DNA of 64,000 nucleotides from Brasenia schreberi (taxonomy: Eukaryota; Streptophyta; Magnoliopsida; Nymphaeales; Cabombaceae). Where the stretch lies: positions 14,307,501-14,371,500 of the forward strand of contig JAYKKT010000074.1 in assembly GCA_036023115.1 (NCBI GenBank), written 5' to 3'. The notes under the pieces are model-generated. The model did no database searches. It had not been told where the DNA came from and saw only the letters and a program-made list of their open reading frames with translations. The translations under genes and the position numbers were made by a program. Of the stretch, positions 11,291 through 22,113 are shown piece by piece (position 1 is the first letter of the stretch; each line of letters opens with the position of its first letter).

Positions 11291-12163
11291 GTGTGCCAAC
11301 ATAATTCCAAACATCTCTTGAAGGACTTTCTGTTTAAATATATCTTCTTTCTCGCTTTTGAGGTTCCACCATTTAGTTCGAATAGCTCGATGCACTCTTT
11401 TCTTCTTTGTCCATTTTTTTATTTGTAAATCCATAACTAAAAGTCGATGTTGGGTGGTTAAGCTTTCTCCTAGAATTACCTTATAATCTTTACAACACGC
11501 TCTATCTTTTTTTCTATAAATAAAGTAATCAATTTGTGTTTGTGATAAGCCACTCTTATAAGTAATTAAATGTTCATCTCGTTTTTTGAAGATTGTATTG
11601 ACTATAAAGAGATCAAATGCCATAGCAAAATTTAAAATCTCCCTACCTTCCTCGTTTATATCCCCAAAACCAAAGTTTCCATGAATCCCTTGATATCCTA
11701 ATGCCTCTTTACCGACATGTCCATTTAAATCTCCTCCTAAACAAATCATCTCCCTTTGTGGAATCTTTTGAAACACCTTATCTAACTCTTTCCAAAAAAC
11801 TGTCTTTATACTATCTTCTAGTCCTACTTGGGGTGCGTAAACACAAACTATATTCAAAACCTCTGCTCCTAACACTAATTTCAACGTCATGATTTGGTCA
11901 CCATATCGTTGTATGTCTACTACACTCTACTTTAAATCTTTATTTATGATAATATCAACTCCGTTTCAAGCCTTTTCTTTACTTGAGTACCATAATTTAA
12001 AACCTGCATCTTGTATTTCCTTTGCTTTTTCTCCAACCCATTTTGTCTCTTGTAAACATAGAATATGAATCTTTCTTCGAATCATAGTATCTATCACCTC
12101 CATTAGCTTACCTGATAATGTTCCGATATTTCAGGAACCAATACGAATCTTATTATTTAGAAC
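11290..12163 (-). pseudogene. RTE LINE copy 1, APE-type endonuclease region
   Basis: The frame shows the AP-endonuclease motifs of non-LTR elements: LCLQETKW (Glu motif), CLGGDLNGHVG (the usual GDFN), SQTQIDYFIY (QIDY) and TTQHRLLVMDL in place of the terminal SDH motif. Upstream, the frame IRIGS-stop-NIGTLSGK has TGA (12133-12131) where the family normally has Trp in the 'WN' catalytic motif. A second disruption between 12030 and 11890 breaks the frame, and a frameshift near 11290-11335 separates it from the RT. In an intact element this enzyme nicks target DNA for target-primed reverse transcription. This copy cannot encode it. Confidence 0.75.
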
Positions 12164-12419
12164 TAGCTTCCTTACCCCCCGCATCCGTCCATAATCAAAA
12201 TGCGGAGACCCTCTTTGAAAATTTTTCACTACATTCGGGCGGTAATGTAGCGGGACTAACTTCTTTAGCCACACCCGTCCATGATGTGGGAACCCTCTCT
12301 ATAATTGATTTACTACATTCAGGCGAAAATGTAGTGACCCTTGCTTACTTCTTACTGCATTCAGGCTCTGCAGCACGTCGCTAGGCGGGGACGCCCCAAA
12401 GCAATGCTCATAATTTTTG

Positions 12420-12533
12420 TAATCTATGTTATAAAAATCCGACGAAGTTTTATGCTGGCTGTTGGAAGCCTAACACAACCCTCTTCCTTTATCCGGGCTT
12501 GAGACCGGCAATACAAGGGTGATCCCTTACATG
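12420..12533 (-). repeat. SINE-like head at the 5' end of RTE copy 1
   Basis: Read on the minus strand, this begins catgtaagggatcaccctt, then ccggtctcaagcccgg (B-box-like), then gttaggcttccaac and aaaacttcgtc. The same ~120 bp forms the 5' part of the complete 197-bp SINE at 22951-23147. Either the LINE 5' end gave rise to the SINE by internal deletion, or the LINE acquired a SINE head. Confidence 0.7.
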
Positions 12534-12559
12534 AGCAAAAATTACAGGGTTTTCAGTTC

Positions 12560-13288
12560 ACGCTCGACACCCTTGTTAAGGGAAAGAGAGTGTTACTAAA
12601 GAGCACATTCAAAAATTACTAAGCCCATACTTCTATTTTCATCTCAAGATTACTACCTACATAAGCCACCTCCTATCTCACCTACAATCGTTATGACAAG
12701 ACAAGCCAGTTCCTCTCCTTTGAGCCCCATCTCCCCTGTTCTCCCCCCTTCTCTTTCTCATATAAAAAAAAAAGAGGACTCAAAGTGTGTCCTTCGCAAA
12801 GAACACGTACTTGATGAGTCTTCACATAGGAAACGTAGTCGAGGCATGTCTCCTCCGCAGAGGAGACGCGCCTCGAGTGCATCTCTCCTTTTAAGCATGC
12901 ACATTCGCTTTGAGATAAGAGAGACGTGTCTTGGAACACGTATCTGGGGTGCATCACATGCGTTTTCTTGTACGAGACACATGTAATGTGCATCCTCCTT
13001 ATAGGAGAGACATGCAACATGTGTCTTTCCTGTAGAGGAGATGCTTGTAGGTATGCATCTCTCTCATAGGTGCATCTCTCTCATATCTCAGTGACGAGAA
13101 GGACATGTAGCATGCCTCTGAAACATATGACTTAAGGGTTCTCGTTTTTATCGTAGAAAAGGAATAGAAAAAGAGAGAGGGTGACAGGAGAGATGCTCAT
13201 TTCGTGCATCTCTCCTTATGGAGAGATTCACAAAGTGATCAGTCTCATTTGAAAAGAGGCACAGCTGAGGTCTCCTCTCACTTATGTG
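12560..13288. repeat. Region with many GAGA/TCTC short inverted repeats
   Basis: From about 12780 onward there are repeated quasi-palindromes: catgtctcctccgcagagga, gagtgcatctctcc, gagagacgtgtcttgg, ataggagagacatgca, gcatctctctcataggtgc and gagatgctcat..gtgcatctctcc. The same vocabulary is at 4400-4565. Overlapping open frames on both strands (12691-13020 and others) follow this repetitive composition and have no domain. The portion from 12560 to 12780 is undistinguished. Confidence 0.45.
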
Positions 13289-14224
13289 TAGGGGGTGAGA
13301 CTCGGTCGTGCACCGAACCGAACCGGAAAAATCGAAAACCGAATTCATTTGATCCGTGTAAACCGAATCCGAACCGTTCGGTTAATTAGGTTTTTGGATT
13401 TTCATACCATAAGTTTGCAGTTAAATTTTCACTTAACACACTGGCTTAAGATATACGGCTGAAGATCATAAGAAAAATCAGTAACAAAATCAGTCATTCT
13501 GAACCTCTCCAAATGCGCCTCTCCCGATAATGGTTAAAAGATCAAAATCATTAGCACATATTTTATGTCTCTTGAGTTGCATACACAATAAAATCCTTCA
13601 ATTGAACAAAATCAAAATCAAGAAAGAGAAATGAAGGGAGAGAAAGTATATACGTTGATTCTCCGGTTGCTTCGAATTGAAGGACTAAATAGGCAGAAAT
13701 CCCCAATCGTTGCCTTGTTGCAAACAGTGTTGCAAAAATACCTAATCACTACGAGAGAGGGAAAGGGAGATGCAATAGACTGAAGAGACTCTCCACGTAC
13801 CACAGAGAGAGATGCAGTAGACAGAAGATGCATGCAATCAGATGTTCTTACTTAGCCGGGAGAGAGAGAGAATAGACGGAAGAGACTGTGCACCACATAT
13901 AGAGATGTAGTAGACAAAAGAGTACGGAGACTAGACTCTGCTAGGGCATCGATTCGAAGGAGAGGGGTGAACGACTAGGGCATCGACTCGCAGGAGAGGG
14001 GAGAGCGGTGAACCAAATGGGATTTTCACGGGATTGATATATAACATAACCAGTAAAATCAGTTTTTCGGTTCTCGTTCTTGAGAAATCGAAACCGAACC
14101 GAAATACTGAATCATTTTAAAAAGGGAACCGAGTCCGAACCAAACCTTAAATTAACTGAACCAAATAGGACATTTCAGTTCGTGGTTCGGTAAATCGGTT
14201 AAATCCGATTTATGCTCACCCCTA
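13289..14224. mobile_element. Non-autonomous hAT element with 8-bp target duplication
   Basis: The left terminus reads tagggggtgag and the right terminus gctcacccccta-like (ctcacccctа without one G), i.e. TAGGGGTGAG inverted ends as in many plant hAT elements. Flanking octamers are cttatgtg (13281-13288) and cttaggtg (14225-14232), a 7-of-8 match. Subterminal regions on both sides are rich in accgaaccgaacc/cggttcgg words. The 936-bp body has no transposase. Short open frames at 13204 and 13618 are unsupported. Confidence 0.8.
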
Positions 14225-14520
14225 CTTAGGTGGATATAGTCCATGGGCTGTCGACCCAAGTCTCCATCGCAACTTGCTTGTGTTGCATCAAATAATTATT
14301 GAAATTCAATTTGTTAACGAGCACTAAAATTGTCAATTGCTCATAATTAATTAATTAAAATAATCTAAAGGCATGGTTAATCTAGCAAAATGCTGACATT
14401 CAGCTCTTATCGAACTATACAATGTCACATCGTCAACCAACTTCTGAGAAACTATTTCTCTTTAAAGAAGTACATTTCCTTCATATTAATCCCCAAATTA
14501 ATCGTTTCTAATGCTTTATA

Positions 14521-14568
14521 AACCTTTCAACTAGTGTGTTAAAGACTTTAACACACTAGTTGAAGGTT
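14521..14568. repeat. 48-bp near-perfect palindrome
   Basis: Arm 14521-14544 begins aacctttcaactagtgtg and ends ttaaag. A single A follows, then the complementary arm 14546-14568, ctttaacacac...gaaggtt. The arms are complementary over 23 pairs with one base deleted in the second arm. Transcribed RNA would fold into a long hairpin with almost no loop. It lies about 300 bp right of the hAT element and has no obvious gene context. Confidence 0.85.
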
Positions 14569-14569
14569 T

Positions 14570-15890
14570 CGTCAAAAACTTTAATACAGTACTGTCATTT
14601 TTAACAAATTTCGACCATCTATTTATTGTGTAAAATCAATCATGTTTTCCGGCAAATAAGCAATGTTGAACAAGTTTATGAATTTATATCACAAGACAAA
14701 GATAATAATGTCATCTTATATGTCAAACAATAACATGATACTAAAGTTAAAAACATCATTTGATGGGGTATCCTAACAAACCTTTTCAATGGTTCATGAA
14801 GAGGAAATACAAACTTTTACACAAGAGAATGTCGTAATGTTACTCCAAATTGATGATATTGATCATAATAGAATCCATGATGACTATTATTGGATAAACA
14901 AAAAAATTTAAATGAAAAAGGAAAAAAGTGAAGAGCAAGAAAACATATCTATCACAATAGTCGCTTTAAGAGAAGGAACACTTAAAAAATACTACCCATC
15001 GAAGCTCGTAGTTGGTTAGAAGACAAAGCTTGCAAGAGAGAACAATGAAGGAAGTTAAGGATTATTGGGAGAGAAGAAGCTAGGGATTATTAAGAGAGAA
15101 TGAACATGCAGAAAACATGGATATTTGTTTTAGATGTCTATAAATCGTTGATATTAGATGTCACATTTGAAAATGAATCATGATCAACCGTCTATCACGT
15201 CGGAAAGTTATTAATGGCGTCAACCTCAAGTACCAAAACGAGGAGTTTTTCAAAGTTAAGCCCTTCAAGTTTGAGGAAGTGAAATTCAAAGTTCTTAAAT
15301 GAATTTTTGGTATACTCACATTGTTTGAATCGCAAGCCTGGGCCTACTCAACTGGAACAACAATTCCAATTATGCTTACAATCAAACACAAGCTTCAATG
15401 TCAAGTTTTCTCAATACAACCATAGTTTTTACCCCATTACGACGTCAACCTGGAACAAGAGTTCCACTTTCAACTTGTGACTCAAACACCCCTCAAGGTA
15501 CCAATATGAAGTTTTTCTAATATATATATATAGTTTTTCCTTTTTTAAGTCTGTGAGGAGCCTGACTTTATCCACCTGAGCCAGTAAGGCCATACGAGCC
15601 TGGCTATTGGATGAGGTTCCAAAAATAGGCCAGAAAAACTAGGGCACTTTCTTTATGCTTCTTGAGAATTACAATGATTATTTAATATCAATTAATAGTC
15701 AAATGGCTACGCTCATAAGAATAAGAAATTACAATGTTTTGTATTTTTTGTTTAGGAAAAAGAAATACCATTTGGCTCGTTTGTACCGTTCGTCTATTTA
15801 AATTCCAAATGGGAGAAAAATCTCTAGGCAATCAGGAACAGAAGGCCCGATTTATGGAATAGAAAAGGACTAGGAGTTGGAAGGGCTTCC
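14570..15890. other. Intergenic, no gene recognised
   Basis: AT-rich DNA with frequent stops in all frames and a short (TA)n near 15521-15533. No domain, RNA gene or bounded repeat was found. Confidence 0.5.
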
Positions 15891-15899
15891 ATATCATCA

Positions 15900-16175
15900 T
15901 GTTCTATCGAGGCCTTCAAAGGCGGGTTGAACCGAGCCGGACGGACTTGAGATCTAGATCCAATACGAACCAAAAATCGGGGACCCTGAGGCCAGTTCAG
16001 GTTTCATCTATCAGAAACAGAACCGGGATGGAACAGAACTGGCTGCTCCAACTCGTTTCCTGGGTCCTGCATTTAAATTCTACGTTTATCTCATGAAAAA
16101 TTTTCAAAGAGAGCGAAACAGATTCTAAACCGAAATCGGCCCAGAACCGTGAGAACCAGGACCGTCAGGTCTATT
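15900..16175. repeat. GGTTC-rich dispersed repeat
   Basis: Contains ggttgaaccgagccgg, ggccagttcaggtttc, gaaccgggatggaacag and ccagaaccgtgagaaccagg, ending ggaccgtcaggtctatt. The right end (revcomp aatagacctgacgg) resembles the TAGAC ends of the element at 17122-17571. The left end is not clear. Confidence 0.4.
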
Positions 16176-16199
16176 ACTAAGGTCAGTTATCCTGTGGGC

Positions 16200-17100
16200 A
16201 ATTGCAGACCGTCGATTCATTAAGGTGTGCTGACTAGTGCGAGGGGTAAGAGACAAAGGCCGTTAGTACACTGTGGAGAAGGACAAAGTGAACCCCATTT
16301 CAAAAACAAATCTAGTTTGATTAGATCTAATTCTCGACCATTCCTTTTCGAAGGTAATGAATATAATAATATCATTTTACTAATTTTTTTATATCAGCAA
16401 AAAGCAACGAAATGAATTATAATAAATAAGAATGTCAATGGTAGACAACATTGGATTATATATATGTATATGTGTGTGTGCACATACGTGTATATGATAG
16501 AGAGAGAAAATAGGAGTTGTTGGACTTTTCTTGACAACAGGTCCCTGACCCCTCTTGGTTCTAAAAGGTTCTATGCAAGATGATAAAAAAAATATATATC
16601 TTCTCTTTTTTAATTCATAAATTTATAATTGCGTAATAAATTAAGGTTTCATGTAAAAGTATGGTTCAATTATATATTTCAACTTTCCTTTTTCCTCATG
16701 CGCGTTCCCGCGGAGATTCGTAGGAAGCATGGGCTTGGTCCCTGTTGTGGGAACGGAGATGGAAATGAAGCGTTGGTTCTGAAACGGAGACGGTAACAAA
16801 GACTTTGATTCCAACCCCGTCCAAACCCTATAGGCTAACATATACAAAATACTTGACCGAATATATTAATTTGACAATATAAACGGCTACAAAGTATATC
16901 AATGTTCACCAAATCCAGATTGATTCCTCTCTCGAAAAAAGAAAAGGAATCCAGTTACCCTCAGTGGACGATAAATGTTCATACATAAACTGCATCTTTT
17001 TTGAATTATCAACGAGTAAATAAATTATTCTTTATGCATTGAAATTTCATGAACCTTGTTTTAGATCCCTTTTGCTAGAATATTCGTTATAGGTACCTGG
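16200..17100. other. Intergenic, no gene recognised
   Basis: Contains a (TG/TA) microsatellite near 16455-16495 and a GA run near 16498-16508. The minus-strand frame at 16641-16847 has no recognisable domain. Nothing else stands out. Confidence 0.45.
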
Positions 17101-17121
17101 TAAGAAAACTATGAGATCTTT

Positions 17122-17571
17122 TAGACTTGACCGGTTTGGATTCGAGAACCGTATTGGGTACCAAATTGGTCAGACTCAGAACCGATCAAATCAAAACCAG
17201 AACTGTAATCGCAATCAAGTTCCTCCCGATTCGATCAGGTTTCATTTTTAAAAAACCGAAGTCGATGATTCTGGTTCTAATTTTTAAATAAAAATATTAA
17301 TATCTAATTTAATGGTTTACCATTTTTTATTAGGCATTTAAGGCTAGGAAACTGTAAGTAGCATCAAGCTATCAAGTTATTTAATAAGGTACGATTTAAA
17401 TATGATGACTGACAATTTCATCATACCATATCATTCACTAATATTACATGATATTTAATATTTTATTTTTATTCCGATTTTGACCCGGAACGACGGTTCT
17501 AAACCCATAATCACGACAGACCTAGAGCCGGTTTGATTATTGTTCATGGTAAATCGGAACAGCCATGTCTA
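17122..17571. mobile_element. Non-autonomous hAT-like element (TAGAC ends)
   Basis: The left end tagacttgaccggtttgg and right end aacagccatgtcta form TAGAC(A/T)TG inverted ends. Flanking octamers agatcttt (17114-17121) and ggatcttg (17572-17579) agree at 6 of 8 bases around GATCTT. The interior is rich in gaacc/ggttc words and has no coding capacity. It ends about 390 bp upstream of the AAE3 TATA box, so it could contribute promoter-proximal sequence. That is inference. Confidence 0.6.
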
Positions 17572-17959
17572 GGATCTTGTGAGGGCTGACCGGGATAACT
17601 AAATGGGTCTGCCACACCTGGATCTAGTATGCTGAATATCGAATGTGGGACAAACCCGACTCATTGACACCCGTGCCAACTGCCAAGGCTACCATTCCAT
17701 CACCAATCAACTGAATCGAATCGAGAATCCTGGTCGAGATACCCGAACCGACTCATCTGGTCAAACGTCCACCAGGGCATGGAGGTCCATCTCCATCCAT
17801 TCACAGAACTTGAACGAGTTCCCGGAATTGGCCCTACCTCTTCAACGCGTCAGCGTTACACGTCATCAAAGTTGTATACGAAGACGCCCCCTTCTGGTGA
17901 CCTTGCCCCAGTCGAGCCTGCACCATAGAGGGCCACCGGGTCGGGTCCACCTCCTTTTC

Positions 17960-17966
17960 TATAAAT
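17960..17966 (+). promoter_or_regulatory. TATA box of the AAE3 gene
   Basis: TATAAAT occurs in ccttttctataaatgcccgc, about 147 bp before the start codon, at the transition into GC-rich sequence. A transcription start some 25-35 bp downstream would leave a ~115-bp 5' UTR. No competing TATA element lies closer to the start codon. Confidence 0.65.
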
Positions 17967-18106
17967 GCCCGCCCCGGGTGCTTCTGGGGAACGTATCCTT
18001 CCGTCTTTAGACGCAACAGAGAAAGGAGAAGAAAAGAGAGGCAAATCTCTTGCGTTCTGACATCGTGTTCGGCTCTCGGGGTTTCTTTCGATTCTGTTTG
18101 AAGAGA

Positions 18107-21100
18107 ATGGCGGAGGACGCTAGGGCTTCGTCCTGCGGGACCCTCACCGGGCTCCTGAAAAAGGCCGCCGAGGAGTTTTCAGGCCGGCCGGCAGTAGCCG
18201 TCTCGGGAAAGTACGAACTCACCCACGGCCGTCTCAACGTGCTCGTCGACGAGGCTGCCGATCGGCTCCTTAGACTCGGCGTCCGCCCCGGGGACGTCGT
18301 CGCCCTCACATTCCCCAATACCGCTGAGGTGACTCTCTCTCCGTCCTGACCTTTCGGTATTCGTGAATACCATGAACTAATTGATGTTTTCCTCGTGGAA
18401 ATCACAACCTATGAGTTTCTTCGTCGTATATCATGCGCTGCAGTGCGCAACCTCTTTATTGGTATTTACGGGGAACCGGCTGATATTTCTTTTGTTCGCT
18501 CTTCTGCCGCTTTTTTCCCCGGAGTTTGGAGATGATTTCAGAAGACAACTGTTGCATTATTTTTCAAATAGAAAAAGCATGATCTTTTTTCCTTCTTTAT
18601 CAAAAATTTCCGTCCGTATCTCGCCCCATTTCTGTGATCTTTCTTCGTTAGTGATGAAGGAAACCTTGCCGTGGTTCCAATCAAAGACAAACTATTTTTT
18701 CCGCTTTCAGTTCTTAAGCAATGCGTTTATCGTGAATTTCCGTAAGAACGAAAGAAATCGAAATCCCTTCCTCTCTTTTCATTTCTTTATAGTTTCTCTC
18801 GAAATATTTCTTTTCCATTCCTTTCTTGGCTTCTTTCATTTCTTCACGTGATCTGCACCGGTCCTTTCGTTTGCGGAAATTATTGATAACTCAAAAGAAC
18901 GATTACAAGGTCGGAATATTCTCCAAAGACCCCTTTGCTTTCAGCGAAGTTGCTCTGGGGCCTTGAGCATGTGCCCCCTGTTGGTAATTTACACGGGGCC
19001 ATTTTTCAGGTGAAAAAATATAAAGAAAAAGATTTTCTATTTTTTCAGGTGCCCGCTGAATATGTTCTTCTTTATTTTTTTCCAGGAAAAGAAAAAGTGG
19101 GTTGCACGAGGCTTTCCGTCTCAAGCAGTGGACCCTTTTTGGCATTTACTCCTTCGTGACCATTTTTAAAAATTTATTTAATTACATCATGTATTTTTTT
19201 CTTTAATTCCTCCAACTCCGTCGGCATGTGCGTTTGACAAAAGATCGGTGAATCTCATTCATGCAAAATCGCAATGAATTGACCGACTGATACTAAAGCT
19301 TTTGTGGTGCCTAATTGCAGTTCGTGGTGGCCTTCCTCGCGGTCATTCGCGCGCGGGCGACGGCCGCGCCGCTCAACTCGGCGTACACTGTAGACGAGTT
19401 CGAGTTCTACCTCGCCGATTCAGAGTCCCGCCTCCTTCTCACCCCTGCCGGCACCGGGATCTCGGCCGCAGGCTCCGCCGCGGCCAAGCTCGGCATCCCG
19501 CGCGTCGCCGTTTCCATCGACCCTTCTACCCTCGAAGCCTCCCTGTCCAGCGAAGTTTCCGATGGGGACAGCGAGTCTGAGAAGTCGATTTGCTCGGTGG
19601 TGAACGATCCTGACGATGTGGCGCTCTTCCTCCACACCTCAGGCACGACAAGCCGGCCGAAGGGTGTCCCGCTCACCCAGCAAAACCTTGCGGCGTCTAC
19701 TCAAAACATCGCCGGGGTCTATGATCTCTCCCCTTCTGATGCCACCGTCCTCGTCCTCCCTCTGTTTCACGTCCACGGCCTTGTCGCCGGTTTCCTCTCC
19801 CCGCTTATCGCCGGCGGCCTGGTCGTTCTTCCAGCTGCCGGCCGGTTCTCGGCGTCAACGTTCTGGGTGGACATGCGGGCATACAACGCCACATGGTACA
19901 CCGCGGTCCCTACGATCCACCAGATCCTCCTCGACCGCCATTCTGCAAAGCCGGAGCCGGAATATCCTGCGCTGAGGTTCATACGTAGCTGCAGTGCGTC
20001 GTTGGCACCGGCCGTTATGGAGCGGCTGGAGGCGGCGTATGGCGCGCCTGTGTTGGAAGCATATGCCATGACGGAGGCAACCCATTTGATGGCTTCGAAC
20101 CCACTGCCCAGCCGCGGCCCCCACAAGCCGAGCTCCGTTGGCCGTCCGGTGGGTCAAGAAATGGCGATTTTGGATGAAGAAGGGGTGGTTCAGAAGGCCA
20201 ATGTTAATGGGGAGGTTTGCATCCGTGGTCCTAATGTCACCAAGGGATACAAGAACAATCCCGAAGTCAACAACGCGGCCTTTAGGTTCGGCTGGTTTCA
20301 CACCGGCGATCTGGGGTTCGTGGATTCCGATGGATACCTTCACCTCGTCGGCCGGATCAAGGAGCTCATCAATCGTGGAGGTGGGTTGTGTTTCTTCTTG
20401 TCTTAAATTACTCTGTTTCCCCTTTCTGGTTCTGCGTGTGTGTGTGTGTCTCTCTCTCTGATGGGTTTGCTGTTGTGGTGCAGGGGAGAAGATATCGCCC
20501 ATAGAGGTGGACTCGGTGTTGATGTCGCACCCAGACGTTGCCTTGGCCGTGGCCTTTGGCGTACCCGATGATAAATACGGCGAAGAGGTGAGCCTCTATT
20601 CAACTCTTTTTTTTTCAGATAGAGATTGGTTGTGCGTTTGCGGCGCTCTTGGCAGTTTTGGACCTACTTGAGCTGACTTTGAGCTCGTTTGACCGAGCCT
20701 GTTTGATCTTTGTGAGTTCAATTTTTGGTTAAGTACGGTGTCTCACACCTTAAACAAACTTTCAACCAGCCAAAGACGCGGTCGAGTTAAGTTTCCTTTC
20801 TTGCTTATATTGGCAATGGTTGGATGAGCCATCAAGGCACACTTGTCTTTTGGTGCCCTAATGTTGACGGCAAAGAAGATCAATCCCCTTTCAAAACCTT
20901 GTTTGTTTTGTTACGAAATGTTTTTCGAATATTGGCTAATGCTGCGGTTTGTGAATTTGGGGAAATAAAGATCAATTGCGCGGTGGTGCCGAAGGAAGGG
21001 GCGAGGATCGACGAGGAGGAGTTCTTGCGGTTCTGCAAGAGGAATCTGGCAGGGTTCAAGGTGCCGAAAAGGGTGTTCGTCGCGGATTCATTGCCGAAGA

Positions 21101-21189
21101 CTGCCACCGGAAAGATACAGAGAAGGCAGGTGGCTGAGCATTTCCTCGCCAAGGTCTCTGCCGCCAAGGTGCCCAAGTTCGGTGCCTAG
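18107..21189 (+). CDS. AAE3: Acyl-activating enzyme 3 / oxalate--CoA ligase
   Basis: Four exons are supported by reading frame and GT..AG sites: 18107-18328, 19321-20380, 20484-20587 and 20971-21189, giving 534 codons. The product is an ANL-superfamily adenylating enzyme. The AMP-binding signature LHTSGTTSRPKG lies at residues 178-189 and the hinge region GWFHTGD at 398-404. GRIKELINRGGEKISPIE follows across the exon 2/3 junction, and the A10 Lys is at about 510 in TATGKIQRR. Overall wording matches plant AAE3, which makes oxalyl-CoA from oxalate, ATP and CoA in the cytosol, the first step of CoA-dependent oxalate degradation. The C-terminus (PKFGA) has no PTS1 tripeptide, unlike peroxisomal 4CL-like enzymes. 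The start is the first in-frame ATG (aagagaATGGCGGAGG) after the TATA box. No frame damage was seen. Substrate is inferred from family, not shown. Confidence 0.9.
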
Positions 21190-21355
21190 TTGCAAAAATA
21201 AGTTTCCAAGCCAAACCAAGTATTGGGAGAAGAAAAAGATGCATAGTTGTAGAATTCATTTTGAAGTACGCGAAGTTGTAATTGTGAAAAAGATGGATGG
21301 AAGTGACGAACAAGCCTGTTCTCGCCATTTGTTGATTTACTATATAATTGTAGCC

Positions 21356-21357
<2 letters not shown>

Positions 21358-21391
<34 letters not shown>
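21358..21391. repeat. (TC)n microsatellite in the 3' region of AAE3
   Basis: About 17 TC units, roughly 170 bp after the stop codon, possibly inside the 3' UTR. Open frames encoding Ser-Leu repeats here are artefacts of the repeat. Confidence 0.9.
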
Positions 21392-21393
<2 letters not shown>

Positions 21394-21399
21394 ATGTGA

Positions 21400-22110
21400 A
21401 AAAACATCAAACAACTTGATGGGATTCGTAAGCAATTGACAAATGAGGTAATCTAAACAAGGATCCGTCCGTGTCATGCTTTTCTTATATATATATATAT
21501 AATGAACGGTTGAGAAAACTTCTAACATGAAGTCTACGTAACCTCTTTATTTTGAGTGATCCAGCGAGAACCTGAGATGTGAAACTCACCCACTCCATTT
21601 TGACAAGGATGCAAGTGGATTTCAGCATTTGAATGGATTATATTTTAATAACGGTTTCGAACTCCAATATTAGTGAAATAAAAGTTTCACAATAGGCTCA
21701 CAGGATCTCCACCAACAACCACGAGTGAGAGAGAGAGAGAGCCACACGAAGTTCTTCGGTGCCTGTTAAGTAAGAATCCGTGGCTGATCTTTTTACAGAA
21801 AGGAGAGCCTAGCGTGTGGCTCCTCAAGTAGAGCGTTGACCTTCATCCTCAAGTAGATTAAACATGCTGAGATTCTCTAGGGCGTGCCAAAGAGCGTTTC
21901 AACTCAATAGGCTTCGCACACTACCTGCTACTCCCTAGGCCTACTGTGAACCCCTTCCTCCCGCCCACCATCCTCAAGTAAATTAAACATGTTGAGATCC
22001 TGAGAATCCAATCGAACATATCCCAGCAAAGATCAATCCTGATCAAGGTATGAAGGTCTTTTTGAGCTTTCCTCGAAGTTTCTCGAGTTGACGCCGGGTT
22101 GATCACAAAC
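21400..22110. other. Intergenic, no gene recognised
   Basis: Downstream flank of AAE3 with a (TA)n at about 21487-21502 and a GA run at 21726-21740. A short direct repeat built around catcctcaagtagattaaac occurs near 21845 and 21970. No coding region is supported. Confidence 0.45.
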
Positions 22111-22113
22111 AAA

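Larger units (their letters stand above)
9256..12533 (-). mobile_element. RTE-type LINE, copy 1 (longest copy)
   Basis: A non-LTR retrotransposon whose 3' end on the minus strand is a (TTG)n tail at about 9256-9272. In 5' to 3' order it has a SINE-like head (12533 to about 12420), a 5' region with ~83-bp repeats, an APE endonuclease and a reverse transcriptase. The coding sequence ends within a few tens of bases of the tail. A very short 3' UTR with a TTG tail and an APE-RT layout are hallmarks of the RTE clade. Of the three large copies this one extends furthest 5'. I could not find a convincing target duplication. Confidence 0.8.

Noticed and set aside
12691..13020. Overlapping plus and minus frames of about 100 codons
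   Set aside because: Both strands are open over the short-palindrome region, with no domain. Symmetric coding appearance is expected from inverted repeats.
18381..18851. 156-codon Phe-rich open frame
   Set aside because: It lies wholly inside AAE3 intron 1 and reflects its T-rich composition.
19407..20502. Long frames on the minus strand and in other plus frames over AAE3 exon 2
   Set aside because: Shadows of the GC-rich AAE3 coding exon; only the +1 frame carries ANL-superfamily motifs.
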